A DNA stretch of 64,000 nt from Terriglobales bacterium (GCA_035764005.1 DASTZZ010000095.1:16522-80521); one strand, 5' to 3'; shown: positions 50,807 through 60,146, counted from the first letter of the stretch. A program made the numbers and translations. The notes: a model not told the origin generated them from the letters alone.

Positions 50807-52222
50807 CTACTTCAACCCAACATATCCATTCGCATCTTTCACCAGCTTTGCCGGATCGTAGCCCACGCCATCCTTGAAGACGATTTCGACATTCTCTACA
50901 TCAGAAATCTTCGAAGAAGGATCGCCTTTGAGTACGACGATATCCGCCTGCTTGCCCGGCTCGAGAGTCCCAATATGGTCCAGCTCGCCCAGGTACTTCG
51001 CCCCGTTGTAGGTCGCAATGTGAATCGCTTCGAGCGGACTGAATCCTGCTTCGACCAGCAATTCGATCTCGCGTTGATCGCCATACCCCGCTACGACTGC
51101 GCCATTGCCGGTTGGATCTAATCCCGCGAGCAAGAATCCGCCTGCTTTCGCGAACGCATACTCGAAGTTCATTTCTTTCTTGAAAAGAGCAGGCCAGACT
51201 GACTGGGCTGCATTTTTGTGCATATTGTCGCGAACGGCCAAATATGCTTGGCGGGCTTCGGGCAGCATGGCATCCAGATTTGCCTGGCGGATCGGTGGGC
51301 GATCTGGCACGAAGCCCTCAAAGACCGGCAGAGTTGAAGTAAGCGCCACATGATGCGCGATCAGGTCCTTAATCATCGACTGCACCTGCTCGCCGTTGAT
51401 ATCAAGCTTCAGCAACGTATCGCGAATGTCTTTCTGCGACGGGCACTTGTCCGGCTGTTTGCCGGGTGCGAATTCGGAATCGACCACGATTCCATGCTCC
51501 AGGTCGTCAATCCCGATTTGGGCAGCCTCGCGAAAGCCAATCGAGCAGAGGTGGCCGGTAATCTTCAAATTGTGCTTGTGCGCCTCTTTGACGGCTGTAC
51601 TCAACTCGTCGTGGGTAATGTTCATGTAAGCCTTGAAGTTTTCGACGCCTTCGGCGATCCAGTAATCGACCGTGCGGCGCGCATCTTCGGCATCGGCAAG
51701 TTCGTGCATCTGCGGGGTGTATGCGCCTTGACCTTCCAGGTATGGTCCGGTCACGTGCATTTTTGGCCCGGGCATCTTGCCTGAGTCGATATCCTTCTTC
51801 AGTTCCAAATCGGTATAAGGCTCGACGGATCCAGTGGTGCGGATCGTGGTTACGCCGGCTGCGAGATACAGCCGAGGAAAGCTCCACGCGTGTTCTGGAT
51901 ACATGGCGATGTTGCGTCCCGGCGCAGGGTAGTACAGGTGATCGTGCATGCCCACGATCCCGGGCATGACGCTATCGCCGGTCAGGTCCAATACCTGAGC
52001 TCCTGAAGGCGTTTGCGAGCCGGCGGCAGCGATGCTCTGGATCTTTCCATCGCTGATTACTATCGTCTGGTCCGCTTTCGCCGGAGCTCCGGTTCCATCG
52101 ATCACCCGCACATGGTTCAGCACGATGGTTGGTTGATCGAATTTCACGTAGGCCTTCGCGTCGTTGGCCGGTGTCTGCGCGACTGAGGCGGAGGCAAGGA
52201 GTAACAGGACGATTCTTCGCAT
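50807..52222 (-). CDS. Exported amidohydrolase-family protein
   Basis: A 471-residue protein. Signal peptide MRRIVLLLLASASVAQT. The amidohydrolase fold is complete: metal motif GMHDHLYYPAPG, KITGHLCSIGF, DDLEHGIVVD, and the C-terminal LEPGKQADIVVLKGDP. The family includes imidazolonepropionase and prolidase-like enzymes; the substrate here is unknown. The start at 52222 has AAGGA 8 bases upstream; a codon nine positions earlier lacks one. Confidence 0.88.
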   Translation of the reverse strand: MRRIVLLLLASASVAQTPANDAKAYVKFDQPTIVLNHVRVIDGTGAPAKADQTIVISDGKIQSIAAAGSQTPSGAQVLDLTGDSVMPGIVGMHDHLYYPAPGRNIAMYPEHAWSFPRLYLAAGVTTIRTTGSVEPYTDLELKKDIDSGKMPGPKMHVTGPYLEGQGAYTPQMHELADAEDARRTVDYWIAEGVENFKAYMNITHDELSTAVKEAHKHNLKITGHLCSIGFREAAQIGIDDLEHGIVVDSEFAPGKQPDKCPSQKDIRDTLLKLDINGEQVQSMIKDLIAHHVALTSTLPVFEGFVPDRPPIRQANLDAMLPEARQAYLAVRDNMHKNAAQSVWPALFKKEMNFEYAFAKAGGFLLAGLDPTGNGAVVAGYGDQREIELLVEAGFSPLEAIHIATYNGAKYLGELDHIGTLEPGKQADIVVLKGDPSSKISDVENVEIVFKDGVGYDPAKLVKDANGYVGLK

Positions 52223-52441
52223 GAGCAGATTCCTTGTACTTTGCAAGCGAAACAGAATACATGAGCCTCAATCCGCATAGCTCACCAGGAGGCGTTCATT
52301 CCGCTTAAACTAAATAAGCGATCTCTAAAAAAAGAGAATTTCTGCCTCGTTATCAACAGGATTCACAGGCATGTTCATGTAATGGTGTGGGATATACTTC
52401 GAGCTGCGCCATCAAAAAATTCTTCGTGAGGTTCCGCATTT

Positions 52442-52729
52442 ATGTCTGCAAGGGCGCTCCCCGAGCTTGAGCTTTCCGCTTCCACCGACGAATTCCATGC
52501 ACTTGAAGAAAAGGTTTATAAAACCATTGAACTGCTGAAGGCAGCGCGAGAGGCGAAAAATATCGCCGAGCGCGATGTGAGCCGCCTGCGCGAGCAACTG
52601 GAAGAGCGCGAGGAAGAGGTGGACACGATGCGCCAGCAGATCGTCACCCTGCGCCGTGAGCGCGAAGAGGTCCGCGGCCGCGTGGAAAAAATGCTGAAGC
52701 AGATCGACGCCCTCGCGGAGGCTTCGTAA
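52442..52729 (+). CDS. ZapB-like coiled-coil protein
   Basis: A 95-residue protein that is one long coiled coil (EFHALEEKVYKTIELLKAA, then VSRLREQLEEREEEVDTMRQQIV, then VRGRVEKMLKQIDALAE). By position directly upstream of zapA and by shape, it is a probable cell-division coiled-coil of the ZapB kind; coiled coils cannot be assigned by similarity alone. Its stop overlaps the zapA start by 1 base (TAATG). TATACT about 44 bases upstream of the start is a possible -10 box. Confidence 0.7.
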   Translation: MSARALPELELSASTDEFHALEEKVYKTIELLKAAREAKNIAERDVSRLREQLEEREEEVDTMRQQIVTLRREREEVRGRVEKMLKQIDALAEAS

Positions 52730-53055
52730 TGGCGCAACCCAAACCCGCCCAGACGCCGGCCGCGGCCGGAAGCATCCGCGTCGATATCTATGATCAGTCC
52801 TACAATCTGCGCGGTACCGATGCCGACTACATCCAGAAACTGGCCGATTACGTCGATCTGAAAATGCGAGCCGTGGCGGAAAAGACGTCGACTGCTGACT
52901 CGTTGCGCGTAGCCGTTCTCGCGGCCCTCAACATCGCCGACGAGTACCACCTGCTGAAGAAGAAGTACGACCGGTTTGCCAGCGTCTATGAGGAGCGCGC
53001 GAACTCTCTCTCCGGCATGCTAGACGAGGTATTAGAAGAACGGCGAATTGGCTAA
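52729..53055 (+). CDS. zapA: Cell division protein ZapA
   Basis: A 108-residue FtsZ-ring stabiliser. N-terminal strand region SIRVDIYDQSYNLRGTDADYIQKLADYVDLKM, helix SLRVAVLAALNIADEYHLLKKKYD, and a C-terminal coiled coil. An extra N-terminal Pro/Ala-rich stretch of about 14 residues precedes the domain. Translationally coupled to the coiled-coil gene upstream. It converges with glgX, 26 bases between stops. Confidence 0.9.
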   Translation: MAQPKPAQTPAAAGSIRVDIYDQSYNLRGTDADYIQKLADYVDLKMRAVAEKTSTADSLRVAVLAALNIADEYHLLKKKYDRFASVYEERANSLSGMLDEVLEERRIG

Positions 53056-53081
53056 GCCTCTAGCTTCGATGCGCGAGCAGC

Positions 53082-55220
53082 CTACGATGATTTTGGTGTG
53101 CCGGACTGATTGGCGTTGAGCCTGAAGACAACAATTGATCTCGCAGTCACCTCGTAGGTGTCGCCTGTGCTGAAGCTGCCGTTTTCCTTTCCGGGAATGT
53201 TCGTGTCGATGAGCAGCGACCATTCTCGTCCGCCGGTACACTCGGGCAGAGTGAACTGCACGACGTCATGATGGGCATTGAACACCAATAGCAGCGTAGT
53301 CTCTTGACCGCGTTTGCGGATTCCTGTCGTCTGAGCGCGTCCGTCGATGAGCATGCCGAAGCAGCGCATTCCGGTGTCGGCCCAATTCGACTTCTGCATC
53401 TCGCTGCCATTGGCGTTGATCCAGGTGACGTCTTTTATCTCGAGTTCCTGGTTGTACTCGCCTGTGAGGAATCTGGTTCGGCGCAGAATCGGATACTTAT
53501 GGCGCAGCCCGGTCAACTTCTGCACGAATTGGGTTAGTGCCTTGCCGCGATCGTCGATGTTCCAGTTGAGCCAACTGATCTCGTTATCCTGGCAGTAGGC
53601 GTTGTTGTTGCCTTGCTGCGTGCGGCCGAACTCGTCACCGGCAACCATCATCGGCGTGCCTTGCGAGAGCAGCAGCGTCGCGAGCAGGTTGCGCATTTGC
53701 CGCTCACGAAGAGCGGTAATTCCAACATCATCGGTCGGACCTTCAGCTCCGCAGTTCCAGGAACGATTGTCGCTGGTTCCGTCCTGATTGTTTTCTTTGT
53801 TTGGGTCGTTGTGTTTGTCGTTATAGCTGACGAGGTCGTTCAGAGTGAAGCCGTCGTGGGCGGTAATGAAGTTGATCGAGGCCCATGGACGACGTCCCTG
53901 ATGATTGAATAGATCCGCCGAGGCACTCAGTCGAGGCGTGAGTTCGGCAGCCGGCGCTTCGCCGCGCCAGTAGTCGCGGACGGTGTTGCGGAATTTGTCG
54001 TTCCACTCCGACCATCCTGGAGGGAATCCGCCCACCTGATATCCGCCCGGGCCGCAGTCCCACGGTTCGGCGATCAGCTTCACCGTTGCCAGCACCGGGT
54101 CCTGGCTGCAGGCCTTCAGGAATCCGCTCTGGTTATCGAAGCCGTTTGGCTCGCGCGCGAGAATCGTTCCCAAATCGAAACGGAAGCCATCGATGTGCAT
54201 CTCCTCGACCCAATAACGGAGCGAGTCTGTCACCATCTGGAGCACGCGTGGGTGGCTGAGGTTAAGGGTGTTGCCGGTGCCGGTATCGTTGATGTAGTAG
54301 CGCTTCTGATCCGGAGTCAGGCGGTAGTAGCTGGCATTGTCGAGGCCTTTGAACGACAGCGTTGGGCCGCGCTCGTTGCCTTCGGCAGTGTGGTTGTAAA
54401 CAACATCAAGTATTACTTCAAGGCCGGCATCGTGGAAGCGCGCGACCATCTCTTTAAATTCCCGCAAGCTGTTGGCGACATCAGCTGCATACCGCGGATC
54501 GGGTGCGAAGAATCCGATGCTGTTGTAGCCCCAATAATTCGTGAGGCCTTTATCAAGAAGAAGACTGTCGTTCACGAAGGTATGAATCGGCAGTAGCTCA
54601 ACCGATGTAACGCCGAGTGAGCGGATATAGTCGACCACCTGCTTCGCGCCGAATCCCGCATATTTGCCGCGAAGCCGCTCATCCACTGCTGGATTGAGCT
54701 GCGTGAATCCTTTTACGTGAGCTTCGTAGATGACCGTGTGTTCCCAGGGAATCGCCTGACGCCCAGGCTCCCCCTTCCAGTCGAAATCCGGATCGACGAC
54801 TACCGATTTGGGAACAAAGGGAGCGCTGTCACGCTCATCGAAGGTCAGGTCGTCTCCTGACTCCATCTGATAGCCGAACACTGCCGGATTCCACTGCAGC
54901 TCGCCGGCATGAGCGCGCGCGTACGGGTCGAGCAGCAGCTTGTTGGGATTGAAGCGATGTCCGGCGTCGGGTTCGTAAGGACCGTGCACGCGGTAGCCGT
55001 AGAAAGTTCCCGGATGAACGTCGGGCAGATAACCGTGAAATATCTGGTCGGTGTATTCGGGCAATTCGACGCGCGCGGTCTCTTTGCCATGCTGGTCAAA
55101 GAGACACACCTCAGCTTTGCTGGCATTCGCCGAGAAGACCGCAAAATTCGTTCCCTTGCCGTCCCACGTCGCACCTCGCGGGTGAGGTAGTCCTTCCTTG
55201 ATTCGTCCAACGTCAGCCAT
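53082..55220 (-). CDS. glgX: Glycogen debranching enzyme
   Basis: A 712-residue GH13 enzyme hydrolysing alpha-1,6 branches of limit dextrin from glycogen breakdown. N-terminal CBM48 (HPRGATWDGKGTNFAVFSANA), catalytic barrel with DVVYNHTAEG, nucleophile region IDGFRFDLGTILARE, acid/base LIAEPWDCG, FITAHDGFTLNDLVSY, and the GlgX-typical CQDNEISWLNW. The C-domain is complete. It is the third alpha-glucan gene in this window, far from glgA. Confidence 0.96.
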   Translation of the reverse strand: MADVGRIKEGLPHPRGATWDGKGTNFAVFSANASKAEVCLFDQHGKETARVELPEYTDQIFHGYLPDVHPGTFYGYRVHGPYEPDAGHRFNPNKLLLDPYARAHAGELQWNPAVFGYQMESGDDLTFDERDSAPFVPKSVVVDPDFDWKGEPGRQAIPWEHTVIYEAHVKGFTQLNPAVDERLRGKYAGFGAKQVVDYIRSLGVTSVELLPIHTFVNDSLLLDKGLTNYWGYNSIGFFAPDPRYAADVANSLREFKEMVARFHDAGLEVILDVVYNHTAEGNERGPTLSFKGLDNASYYRLTPDQKRYYINDTGTGNTLNLSHPRVLQMVTDSLRYWVEEMHIDGFRFDLGTILAREPNGFDNQSGFLKACSQDPVLATVKLIAEPWDCGPGGYQVGGFPPGWSEWNDKFRNTVRDYWRGEAPAAELTPRLSASADLFNHQGRRPWASINFITAHDGFTLNDLVSYNDKHNDPNKENNQDGTSDNRSWNCGAEGPTDDVGITALRERQMRNLLATLLLSQGTPMMVAGDEFGRTQQGNNNAYCQDNEISWLNWNIDDRGKALTQFVQKLTGLRHKYPILRRTRFLTGEYNQELEIKDVTWINANGSEMQKSNWADTGMRCFGMLIDGRAQTTGIRKRGQETTLLLVFNAHHDVVQFTLPECTGGREWSLLIDTNIPGKENGSFSTGDTYEVTARSIVVFRLNANQSGTPKSS

Positions 55221-55359
55221 TCGTCATCCTGGGCTCAACAAACCCGAAGGTATGATGCTGAAACGGGACACCCAGATTTCGACGTTTCTGAAATGCAGGT
55301 TTTTGCGGAGCAGCGAAGGCAAGCGCTCTTGGGAAGCCGTTCTTATGTGCAAGAGCTGT

Positions 55360-56091
55360 TCAGGTCTCGCTCACGGATGGCCGGAGGGCTCCTTGCGTAA
55401 TGGCGAGAGCTGCAGTGGCAGCCGTCTCCGCGCGCAGGATCGTGCTTCCCAGTGAAGCAGGCGACCAGTCATTGCTCTGAAATAAGTCCAGTTCCGAACT
55501 AGTCCAGCCCCCTTCGGGACCTACCGCCAAGGAGAACTCGTGGGAATTGTTGACCAGGGAGAGCAGGGTTTGTCCCCGCTCCGCCACGGATAAGACAATT
55601 CGCCGGCCAGGAGGAGCCTCTATCAATTTGCTCAGCTTCTCTGGATTGCAAATTTCAGGAGGGCGGTCGCGGCGGGATTGCTGGGAGGCTTCGTGTGCGA
55701 TACGTTGCCAGCGCTCGACTCGTTTTTTCGCTGCGCTCGCGAGGTGCGCGTCTGTTCGGGCAGCGATTACTGGAACAATCTCTGTGACTCCCAATTCGGT
55801 GCATTTCTCTACCGCCCATTCGAAACGATCGAATTTGAAAATGGCCAGGTAGAGATGGACTATCAGCGTGTTTTTATCCAGCTCGGATATCTGGGCCGGA
55901 TTGAGGGAGAACACCACCCGCTCGGGTTGGATCTCGACGATCTCGCCTAACCGGACTCCGTCTCCAGTGGCGACCTCAAACTGCTGTCCGATGCGAGCAC
56001 GTAGAACGCGGCTCAGGTGCTCGGCATTGCGGCCGGTGAGAACGGCTTCATCGCCGGAGACTTCGTCGGCAATCCAGCGGCGTCGGGTCAT
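55360..56091 (-). CDS. rsmE: 16S rRNA m3U1498 methyltransferase
   Basis: A 243-residue SPOUT methyltransferase. N-terminal PUA-like domain (GRNAEHLSRVLRARIGQQFEV), then AIFKFDRFEWAVEKCTELGV, and the knot motifs AVGPEGGWTSSELDLF and GSTILRAETAATAAL. The last gene of the hrcA-grpE-dnaJ operon, 7 bases after dnaJ, an arrangement found in other bacteria. Confidence 0.95.
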   Translation of the reverse strand: MTRRRWIADEVSGDEAVLTGRNAEHLSRVLRARIGQQFEVATGDGVRLGEIVEIQPERVVFSLNPAQISELDKNTLIVHLYLAIFKFDRFEWAVEKCTELGVTEIVPVIAARTDAHLASAAKKRVERWQRIAHEASQQSRRDRPPEICNPEKLSKLIEAPPGRRIVLSVAERGQTLLSLVNNSHEFSLAVGPEGGWTSSELDLFQSNDWSPASLGSTILRAETAATAALAITQGALRPSVSET

Positions 56092-56098
56092 TGCCGGA

Positions 56099-57211
56099 TT
56101 AGGACTGGATGCGAGCCTTCATGCGCTCGAAAAAGTTCTTCTTATCGTGCTTGTCGTCGACTTCAATGATCGACGCAAGTTCTTCGAGCAGTTCGCGCTG
56201 GCGTTGAGAGAGCTTCTTCGGAATCTGCACTTCGACATGGACGATGAGATCGCCGCGTCCACGTCCACGTAGAACGGGAACGCCTTTGTTCCGAATGGGG
56301 ATTTGCTGGCCGCTCTGCGTGCCTGCGGGAATCTTTAGCTTGTACTCGCCTTCAAAGGTCGGGACTGAGACTTCGGTTCCCAGGGCAGCCTCTGGCATAG
56401 AAATCGAAACCATGCAGTGCAGGTTATTGCCATCGCGTGCGTAGAAAGAATCTTCCTCGATGTTGAGGACAACGTAGAGATCGCCTGCAGGCCCGCCGAA
56501 TGCACCGGCTTCGCCTTCGCCTTGATAGCGAATCCGAGTGCCGTCTTCGACACCAGCCGGAACCTCGACCTTCATCGTGTGCTGGCGGATCACGCGTCCT
56601 TCGCCGCGGCAGGTCTTGCAGGGATCGGTAATGATCTGGCCTGTGCCGCCGCAGGTGCCGCAGGTGCGGGCGACGCTGAAGAAGCCCTGCTGGTAGCGAA
56701 GTTGTCCGCGTCCGCCGCACGCGCTGCACGTTGTCGGCTGCTTACCTTGCGCGCCCCCCGTTCCGTGGCACGCCTCGCAGGTTTCCGACTTGCGCACGGG
56801 AATTTCTGTGGTCTTGCCGAAGATTGCGTCTTTCAGTTCGATGGTGATGTCGGCGCGCAGATCCGCTCCGCGTTGCGCGCGGCTGCGACGACGTCCGCCG
56901 CCAAAGGCGTCTCCGAATCCGAAGATGTCGCCGAAAATCTCACTGAGGTCCTGGAACGCGGAGGCATCGAAGCCGCCGAATCCAGCGCCGCCCATGCCGG
57001 CGTGGCCAAAGCGGTCGTACTGCGCGCGCTTGTTCTCATCTGAAAGGACGCTATACGCCTCGCTGGCTTCCTTGAATTTTTCTTCGGCCGCCTGATCGCC
57101 TGGATTGCGATCCGGGTGATACTGCATGGCGAGTTTGCGGTATGCGCTCTTGAGCTCCTGATCCGTACACGTCCGGCTTACACCAAGGACCTCGTAATAA
57201 TCGCGCTTCAC
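56099..57211 (-). CDS. dnaJ: Chaperone protein DnaJ
   Basis: A 370-residue type I J-protein. J domain with [12 protein letters not shown] (HPD motif), Gly/Phe region ([16 protein letters not shown]), four zinc-binding CxxCxGxG repeats ([32 protein letters not shown]), and the C-terminal substrate and dimerisation domains. It delivers unfolded proteins to DnaK; dnaK itself is not in this window. Co-transcribed with grpE (24 bases apart). Confidence 0.97.
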   Translation of the reverse strand: MKRDYYEVLGVSRTCTDQELKSAYRKLAMQYHPDRNPGDQAAEEKFKEASEAYSVLSDENKRAQYDRFGHAGMGGAGFGGFDASAFQDLSEIFGDIFGFGDAFGGGRRRSRAQRGADLRADITIELKDAIFGKTTEIPVRKSETCEACHGTGGAQGKQPTTCSACGGRGQLRYQQGFFSVARTCGTCGGTGQIITDPCKTCRGEGRVIRQHTMKVEVPAGVEDGTRIRYQGEGEAGAFGGPAGDLYVVLNIEEDSFYARDGNNLHCMVSISMPEAALGTEVSVPTFEGEYKLKIPAGTQSGQQIPIRNKGVPVLRGRGRGDLIVHVEVQIPKKLSQRQRELLEELASIIEVDDKHDKKNFFERMKARIQS

Positions 57212-57235
57212 GTTGGTAGGCAGTGCGATTCTCCG

Positions 57236-57832
57236 TTAGTTCTTTTTTGTTGGATTCGTGGCTACGCGAACCATCGCCGGACGCAGCAGCCGCTCTTTGA
57301 GCTTGTAGCCACGCTGCAGCTCTTCGATGACTTCATGGTCGGCATGATCGCTGGATTCCACCATCTCGATGGCTTCGTGTACGCGCGGATCGAACTGCTG
57401 TCCCTGCGCGGGAACGGCCTGCACGCCGAGGCGCGCGAGAGCGTCTTCCATCTGCTTGCGGATCAGTTCGATGCCGGAGCGAAGAGCCGCGTCGGCAGCC
57501 TCGGACTTTTGACTGCGAAGCGCAAGATTGAAATTGTCGAGCACGGGAAGGAAAGTCTTCACCGCGTCTGCCGTGGCGTACTCTCGGTATTCACCTTGCT
57601 CGCGCAGATAGCGCTTGCGTGCGTTCTCGAACTCAGCCTGAAGTCGCGCAAGGCGATCGAGGAGCGCATCGCGCTCGTTGGTTACGCGCTCGTACTCCTG
57701 CTGCGAGACTCCGCCCTTCGACTCCTGCGCAAGTTCCTGCGCGTCGGCTGGAGGCAGCGATTCGTGAGTTCCGTTCTGCTGCTCGTTTTCCGCCGTTTGT
57801 ACCGCTTGATCTTGAGCGTTCTTGATTGGCAT
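57236..57832 (-). CDS. grpE: Nucleotide exchange factor GrpE
   Basis: A 198-residue co-chaperone of DnaK. A long N-terminal coiled coil (VTNERDALLDRLARLQAEFENARKRYLREQGEYREYATADAVKTFLPVLDNFNLAL) and the C-terminal beta domain (EAIEMVESSDHADHEVIEELQRGYKLKERLLRPAMVRVA). Start at 57832 (MPIKNAQ); a GTG-type extension upstream reads into the intercistronic repeats and has no ribosome site. Part of the hrcA operon. Confidence 0.95.
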   Translation of the reverse strand: MPIKNAQDQAVQTAENEQQNGTHESLPPADAQELAQESKGGVSQQEYERVTNERDALLDRLARLQAEFENARKRYLREQGEYREYATADAVKTFLPVLDNFNLALRSQKSEAADAALRSGIELIRKQMEDALARLGVQAVPAQGQQFDPRVHEAIEMVESSDHADHEVIEELQRGYKLKERLLRPAMVRVATNPTKKN

Positions 57833-57862
57833 AAGGACTTCTATCTTTTTGATTCGGTTATT

Positions 57863-57929
57863 CACCCATTCGCTACCGCGAACGGTACTGATTGTTACTC
57901 ACCCGTTCGCTACAGCGAACGGTACTGAC
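57863..57929. repeat. Tandem direct copy of the GTCAGTACCG repeat, family C copy 3
   Basis: Two direct copies of CACCCATTCGCTACCGCGAA / ACCCGTTCGCTACAGCGAA, each ending CGGTACTGA, lie in the hrcA-grpE intercistronic region. Elsewhere in the window the same unit is found as inverted pairs. On the mRNA each unit has a small hairpin, so it could act in processing between the two genes. Confidence 0.85.
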
Positions 57930-57940
57930 TCTGCATTCCT

Positions 57941-58987
57941 CTACTGATTCTCGTTTAGAACCTTATCGAAAAGCTGTGCGATGTACGAGACCGCCGTAAT
58001 CGTATGCTCGTAATCCATGCGAGTAGGACCAATTACTGCCAGAGATCCGACTACCTGTTCGCCAACGCGTGCCGGCGCGCCAATCAGCACCAGATTGCGC
58101 ATCTCAGGCAGCCGCTCTTCGAGTCCAATCACCACGCGGACAGCTTCCTGCTTGGTGTCCACGTAGCTGGACAGAAGTTCGATAATCCTCTGCTTCTCTT
58201 CGAGTACGCGCAGCATCTCGCGCAGACGTTCACGGTCTTCCTCGCTCACGATGAGGTTCGAAACGCCTTCTACATAGACCGTATTCTGCTCATCCTGCGG
58301 ATGCAGCGCGCCGCCGCGGTAAAGCTGCTCGATGGAACTCATCAGGCGGTCATACTCACTGCGCTCTTGCTCTAAACGCCGCGCCAGCTCGGTGCGGATT
58401 GACTCAATCGTCCATCCCTGGAAGTTGGCATTGATGTAATTAGCTGCGCTCTCAAGTTCGGCTTGAGGAATGTCACGATCCATACGCAGCACCCGGTCCC
58501 GCACGACGCCAGACTTGGTCACTACGACTGCCAAAACTTTCCCTGAAGCGAGCCGCGAGAAATACACGTGCTCCAGCTCATTCTTCTCGGCGGAACGGGA
58601 CGAGATGGCCACACCCACGCCGCGCGAAATCAACGACAGCACATGCGACGTGCGCTCGAGAAACTCCTGCGGATCGCCGATTCCCGTGAACGAGTTGGTG
58701 ATCAGATCCTGATCGGCTTGAGAAATTTGCGCTTTACCTGTGAGCTGCTCTACGTAATAGCGATATCCCTGCGGCGAGGGAACTCGTCCTGCGGACGTGT
58801 GCGGCTGCTCCAGAAGACCGGCATCCGCCAAATCGGCCATCACGTTGCGAATCGTAGCCGGGCTAAGGCGGTCCTTGTTACCTCGGGCGAGAGTCCGCGA
58901 CCCCACCGGCTCCCCGGTGGCGATATAGGTTTCGACGATGGCGGTCAGGATCTCCCGTTCCCGGGAGCCTATATTGCTGATGGGCAT
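57941..58987 (-). CDS. hrcA: Heat-inducible transcription repressor HrcA
   Basis: A 348-residue CIRCE-binding repressor. N-terminal winged helix (REREILTAIVETYIATGEPVGSRTLA, RLSPATIRNVMADLADAGLLEQPHTSAGRVPS), GAF-like core (VAISSRSAEKNELEHVYFSRL), and the C-terminal LIGAPARVGEQVVGSLAVIGPTRMDYE. First gene of hrcA-grpE-dnaJ-rsmE. A CIRCE element lies about 95 bases upstream of the start, so the operon is autoregulated. Confidence 0.97.
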   Translation of the reverse strand: MPISNIGSREREILTAIVETYIATGEPVGSRTLARGNKDRLSPATIRNVMADLADAGLLEQPHTSAGRVPSPQGYRYYVEQLTGKAQISQADQDLITNSFTGIGDPQEFLERTSHVLSLISRGVGVAISSRSAEKNELEHVYFSRLASGKVLAVVVTKSGVVRDRVLRMDRDIPQAELESAANYINANFQGWTIESIRTELARRLEQERSEYDRLMSSIEQLYRGGALHPQDEQNTVYVEGVSNLIVSEEDRERLREMLRVLEEKQRIIELLSSYVDTKQEAVRVVIGLEERLPEMRNLVLIGAPARVGEQVVGSLAVIGPTRMDYEHTITAVSYIAQLFDKVLNENQ

Positions 58988-59049
58988 ACTGCTAAGTAGT
59001 TGATTCTGCGAGAGTATTTGCGCGATGCAGAGACACTACTATTGATTAG

Positions 59050-59079
59050 ATGATAGGAATCTGAGGACGATGCTGTCAA
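59050..59079 (-). promoter_or_regulatory. Putative sigma-70 promoter of the hrcA operon
   Basis: On the minus strand TTGACA (59079-59074), 18-base spacer and TATCAT (59055-59050). The transcript would start near 59043, giving a leader of about 55 bases before hrcA. Confidence 0.6.
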
Positions 59080-59080
59080 G

Positions 59081-59107
59081 GTAGCACTCTGGGTTCCGGA
59101 GTGCTAA
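59081..59107. promoter_or_regulatory. CIRCE operator (HrcA binding site)
   Basis: The inverted repeat TAGCACTC - N9 - GAGTGCTAA matches the CIRCE consensus (TTAGCACTC-N9-GAGTGCTAA) except for one base at the left end. It is the site for the HrcA repressor encoded just downstream. It lies next to and upstream of the -35 box rather than between promoter and gene. Confidence 0.92.
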
Positions 59108-59113
59108 AGGGCA

Positions 59114-59253
59114 AGCTTGAACACGAAGGACACGGAGGAAACGGAGGTTCGATTTGGTGGCTCCCCGTTCGAGCTCAATGCCGAGTTACTCACGAACGCT
59201 ACGCGCAGAAAATCGACCACCTCTGTGTCCTCCGTGCCCTCCGTGTTCAAAGC
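59114..59253. repeat. Dispersed inverted repeat, family A copy 4
   Basis: The left arm GCTTGAACACGAAGGACACGG and right arm CCTCCGTGCCCTCCGTGTTCAA are inverted around a roughly 80-base unique centre. It separates the mrp gene from the CIRCE site. Confidence 0.85.
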
Positions 59254-59258
59254 GCTGT

Positions 59259-60092
59259 TTACTGTATCTCGATGACGCTCTCGGTCTTGTGTTCCGATGC
59301 AGTCTGCGCGATCTCGCGAGCGAAGTGGAAGAAGGCTTTTGCGTGGGGAGAATCTTCTCCGCCTAACACTGCCGGGAGGCCTGTGTCGCCGCCTTTACGG
59401 ACGTCGGGATCGAGTTCTACGGCACCGAGGTAGGGAACTCCGAACTGCTTAGCTGTCCGCTCGACGCCGCCTTTCGAGAAGATGTCGATCTCGTGTTGGC
59501 AATACGGACAATGGAAGTGGCTCATATTTTCGACCACTCCGAATACATCGACTTTAACGCCACGAAACATCTCGATGGCTTTGCGCGCATCCTGAAGGGA
59601 AACATCGGAGGGAGTCGAGACGACGATTGCGCCGGTCAGGGGCACGGTCTGAAAAAGTGAGATCACAACATCGCCGGTTCCTGGTGGCAGATCGACGATC
59701 AGAAAATCCAGCTCACCCCACTCCACCTGCTGAAGGAACTGCTTGATGATTGAGTGCAGCATCGGTCCACGCCAAACCAGAGGTTTATCCCCGGGATTTA
59801 TGAAGCCGACGGAAATGACTTTAATGCCGTAATTCGAAAGAGGCAGGATTCGATTTTGTCCGATGACTTCCGGCTGACGATTGATTCCCATCATCAAGGG
59901 CACGTTGGGCCCATAGACGTCCGCATCCAGCAGACCCACTTTGTAGCCCAGTTTGCCGAGAGCTACTGAAAGATTTACTGCGATGGTGGTTTTGCCCACG
60001 CCACCCTTACCCGAACCTACGGCGATTACGTTTTGAACTCCCGGAAGCGGCATCGGCCCTTGCTGGGGAGGCCCGCCATGCATGTGTCCCAC
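59259..60092 (-). CDS. Mrp/NBP35-family Fe-S cluster carrier ATPase
   Basis: A 277-residue P-loop ATPase. Deviant Walker A VGSGKGGVGKTT, switch LDADVYGPNVP, DLPPGTGD, and the CxxC cluster motif FHCPYCQHE. It would carry and transfer Fe-S clusters. It lacks the N-terminal DUF59/MIP18 domain of many bacterial Mrp proteins, having instead a short Gly/Pro/His-rich tail. GTG start with AGGAG 6 bases upstream. Confidence 0.92.
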   Translation of the reverse strand: MGHMHGGPPQQGPMPLPGVQNVIAVGSGKGGVGKTTIAVNLSVALGKLGYKVGLLDADVYGPNVPLMMGINRQPEVIGQNRILPLSNYGIKVISVGFINPGDKPLVWRGPMLHSIIKQFLQQVEWGELDFLIVDLPPGTGDVVISLFQTVPLTGAIVVSTPSDVSLQDARKAIEMFRGVKVDVFGVVENMSHFHCPYCQHEIDIFSKGGVERTAKQFGVPYLGAVELDPDVRKGGDTGLPAVLGGEDSPHAKAFFHFAREIAQTASEHKTESVIEIQ

Positions 60093-60146
60093 AAATTTCT
60101 CCTAACAGGCGATTATACGCAGAGGAATTGAGCAACTCGGAAGCTG

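Noticed and set aside
53056..53081. 6S RNA after zapA
   Set aside because: Often found there in other bacteria, but only 26 bases separate zapA from the convergent glgX gene.
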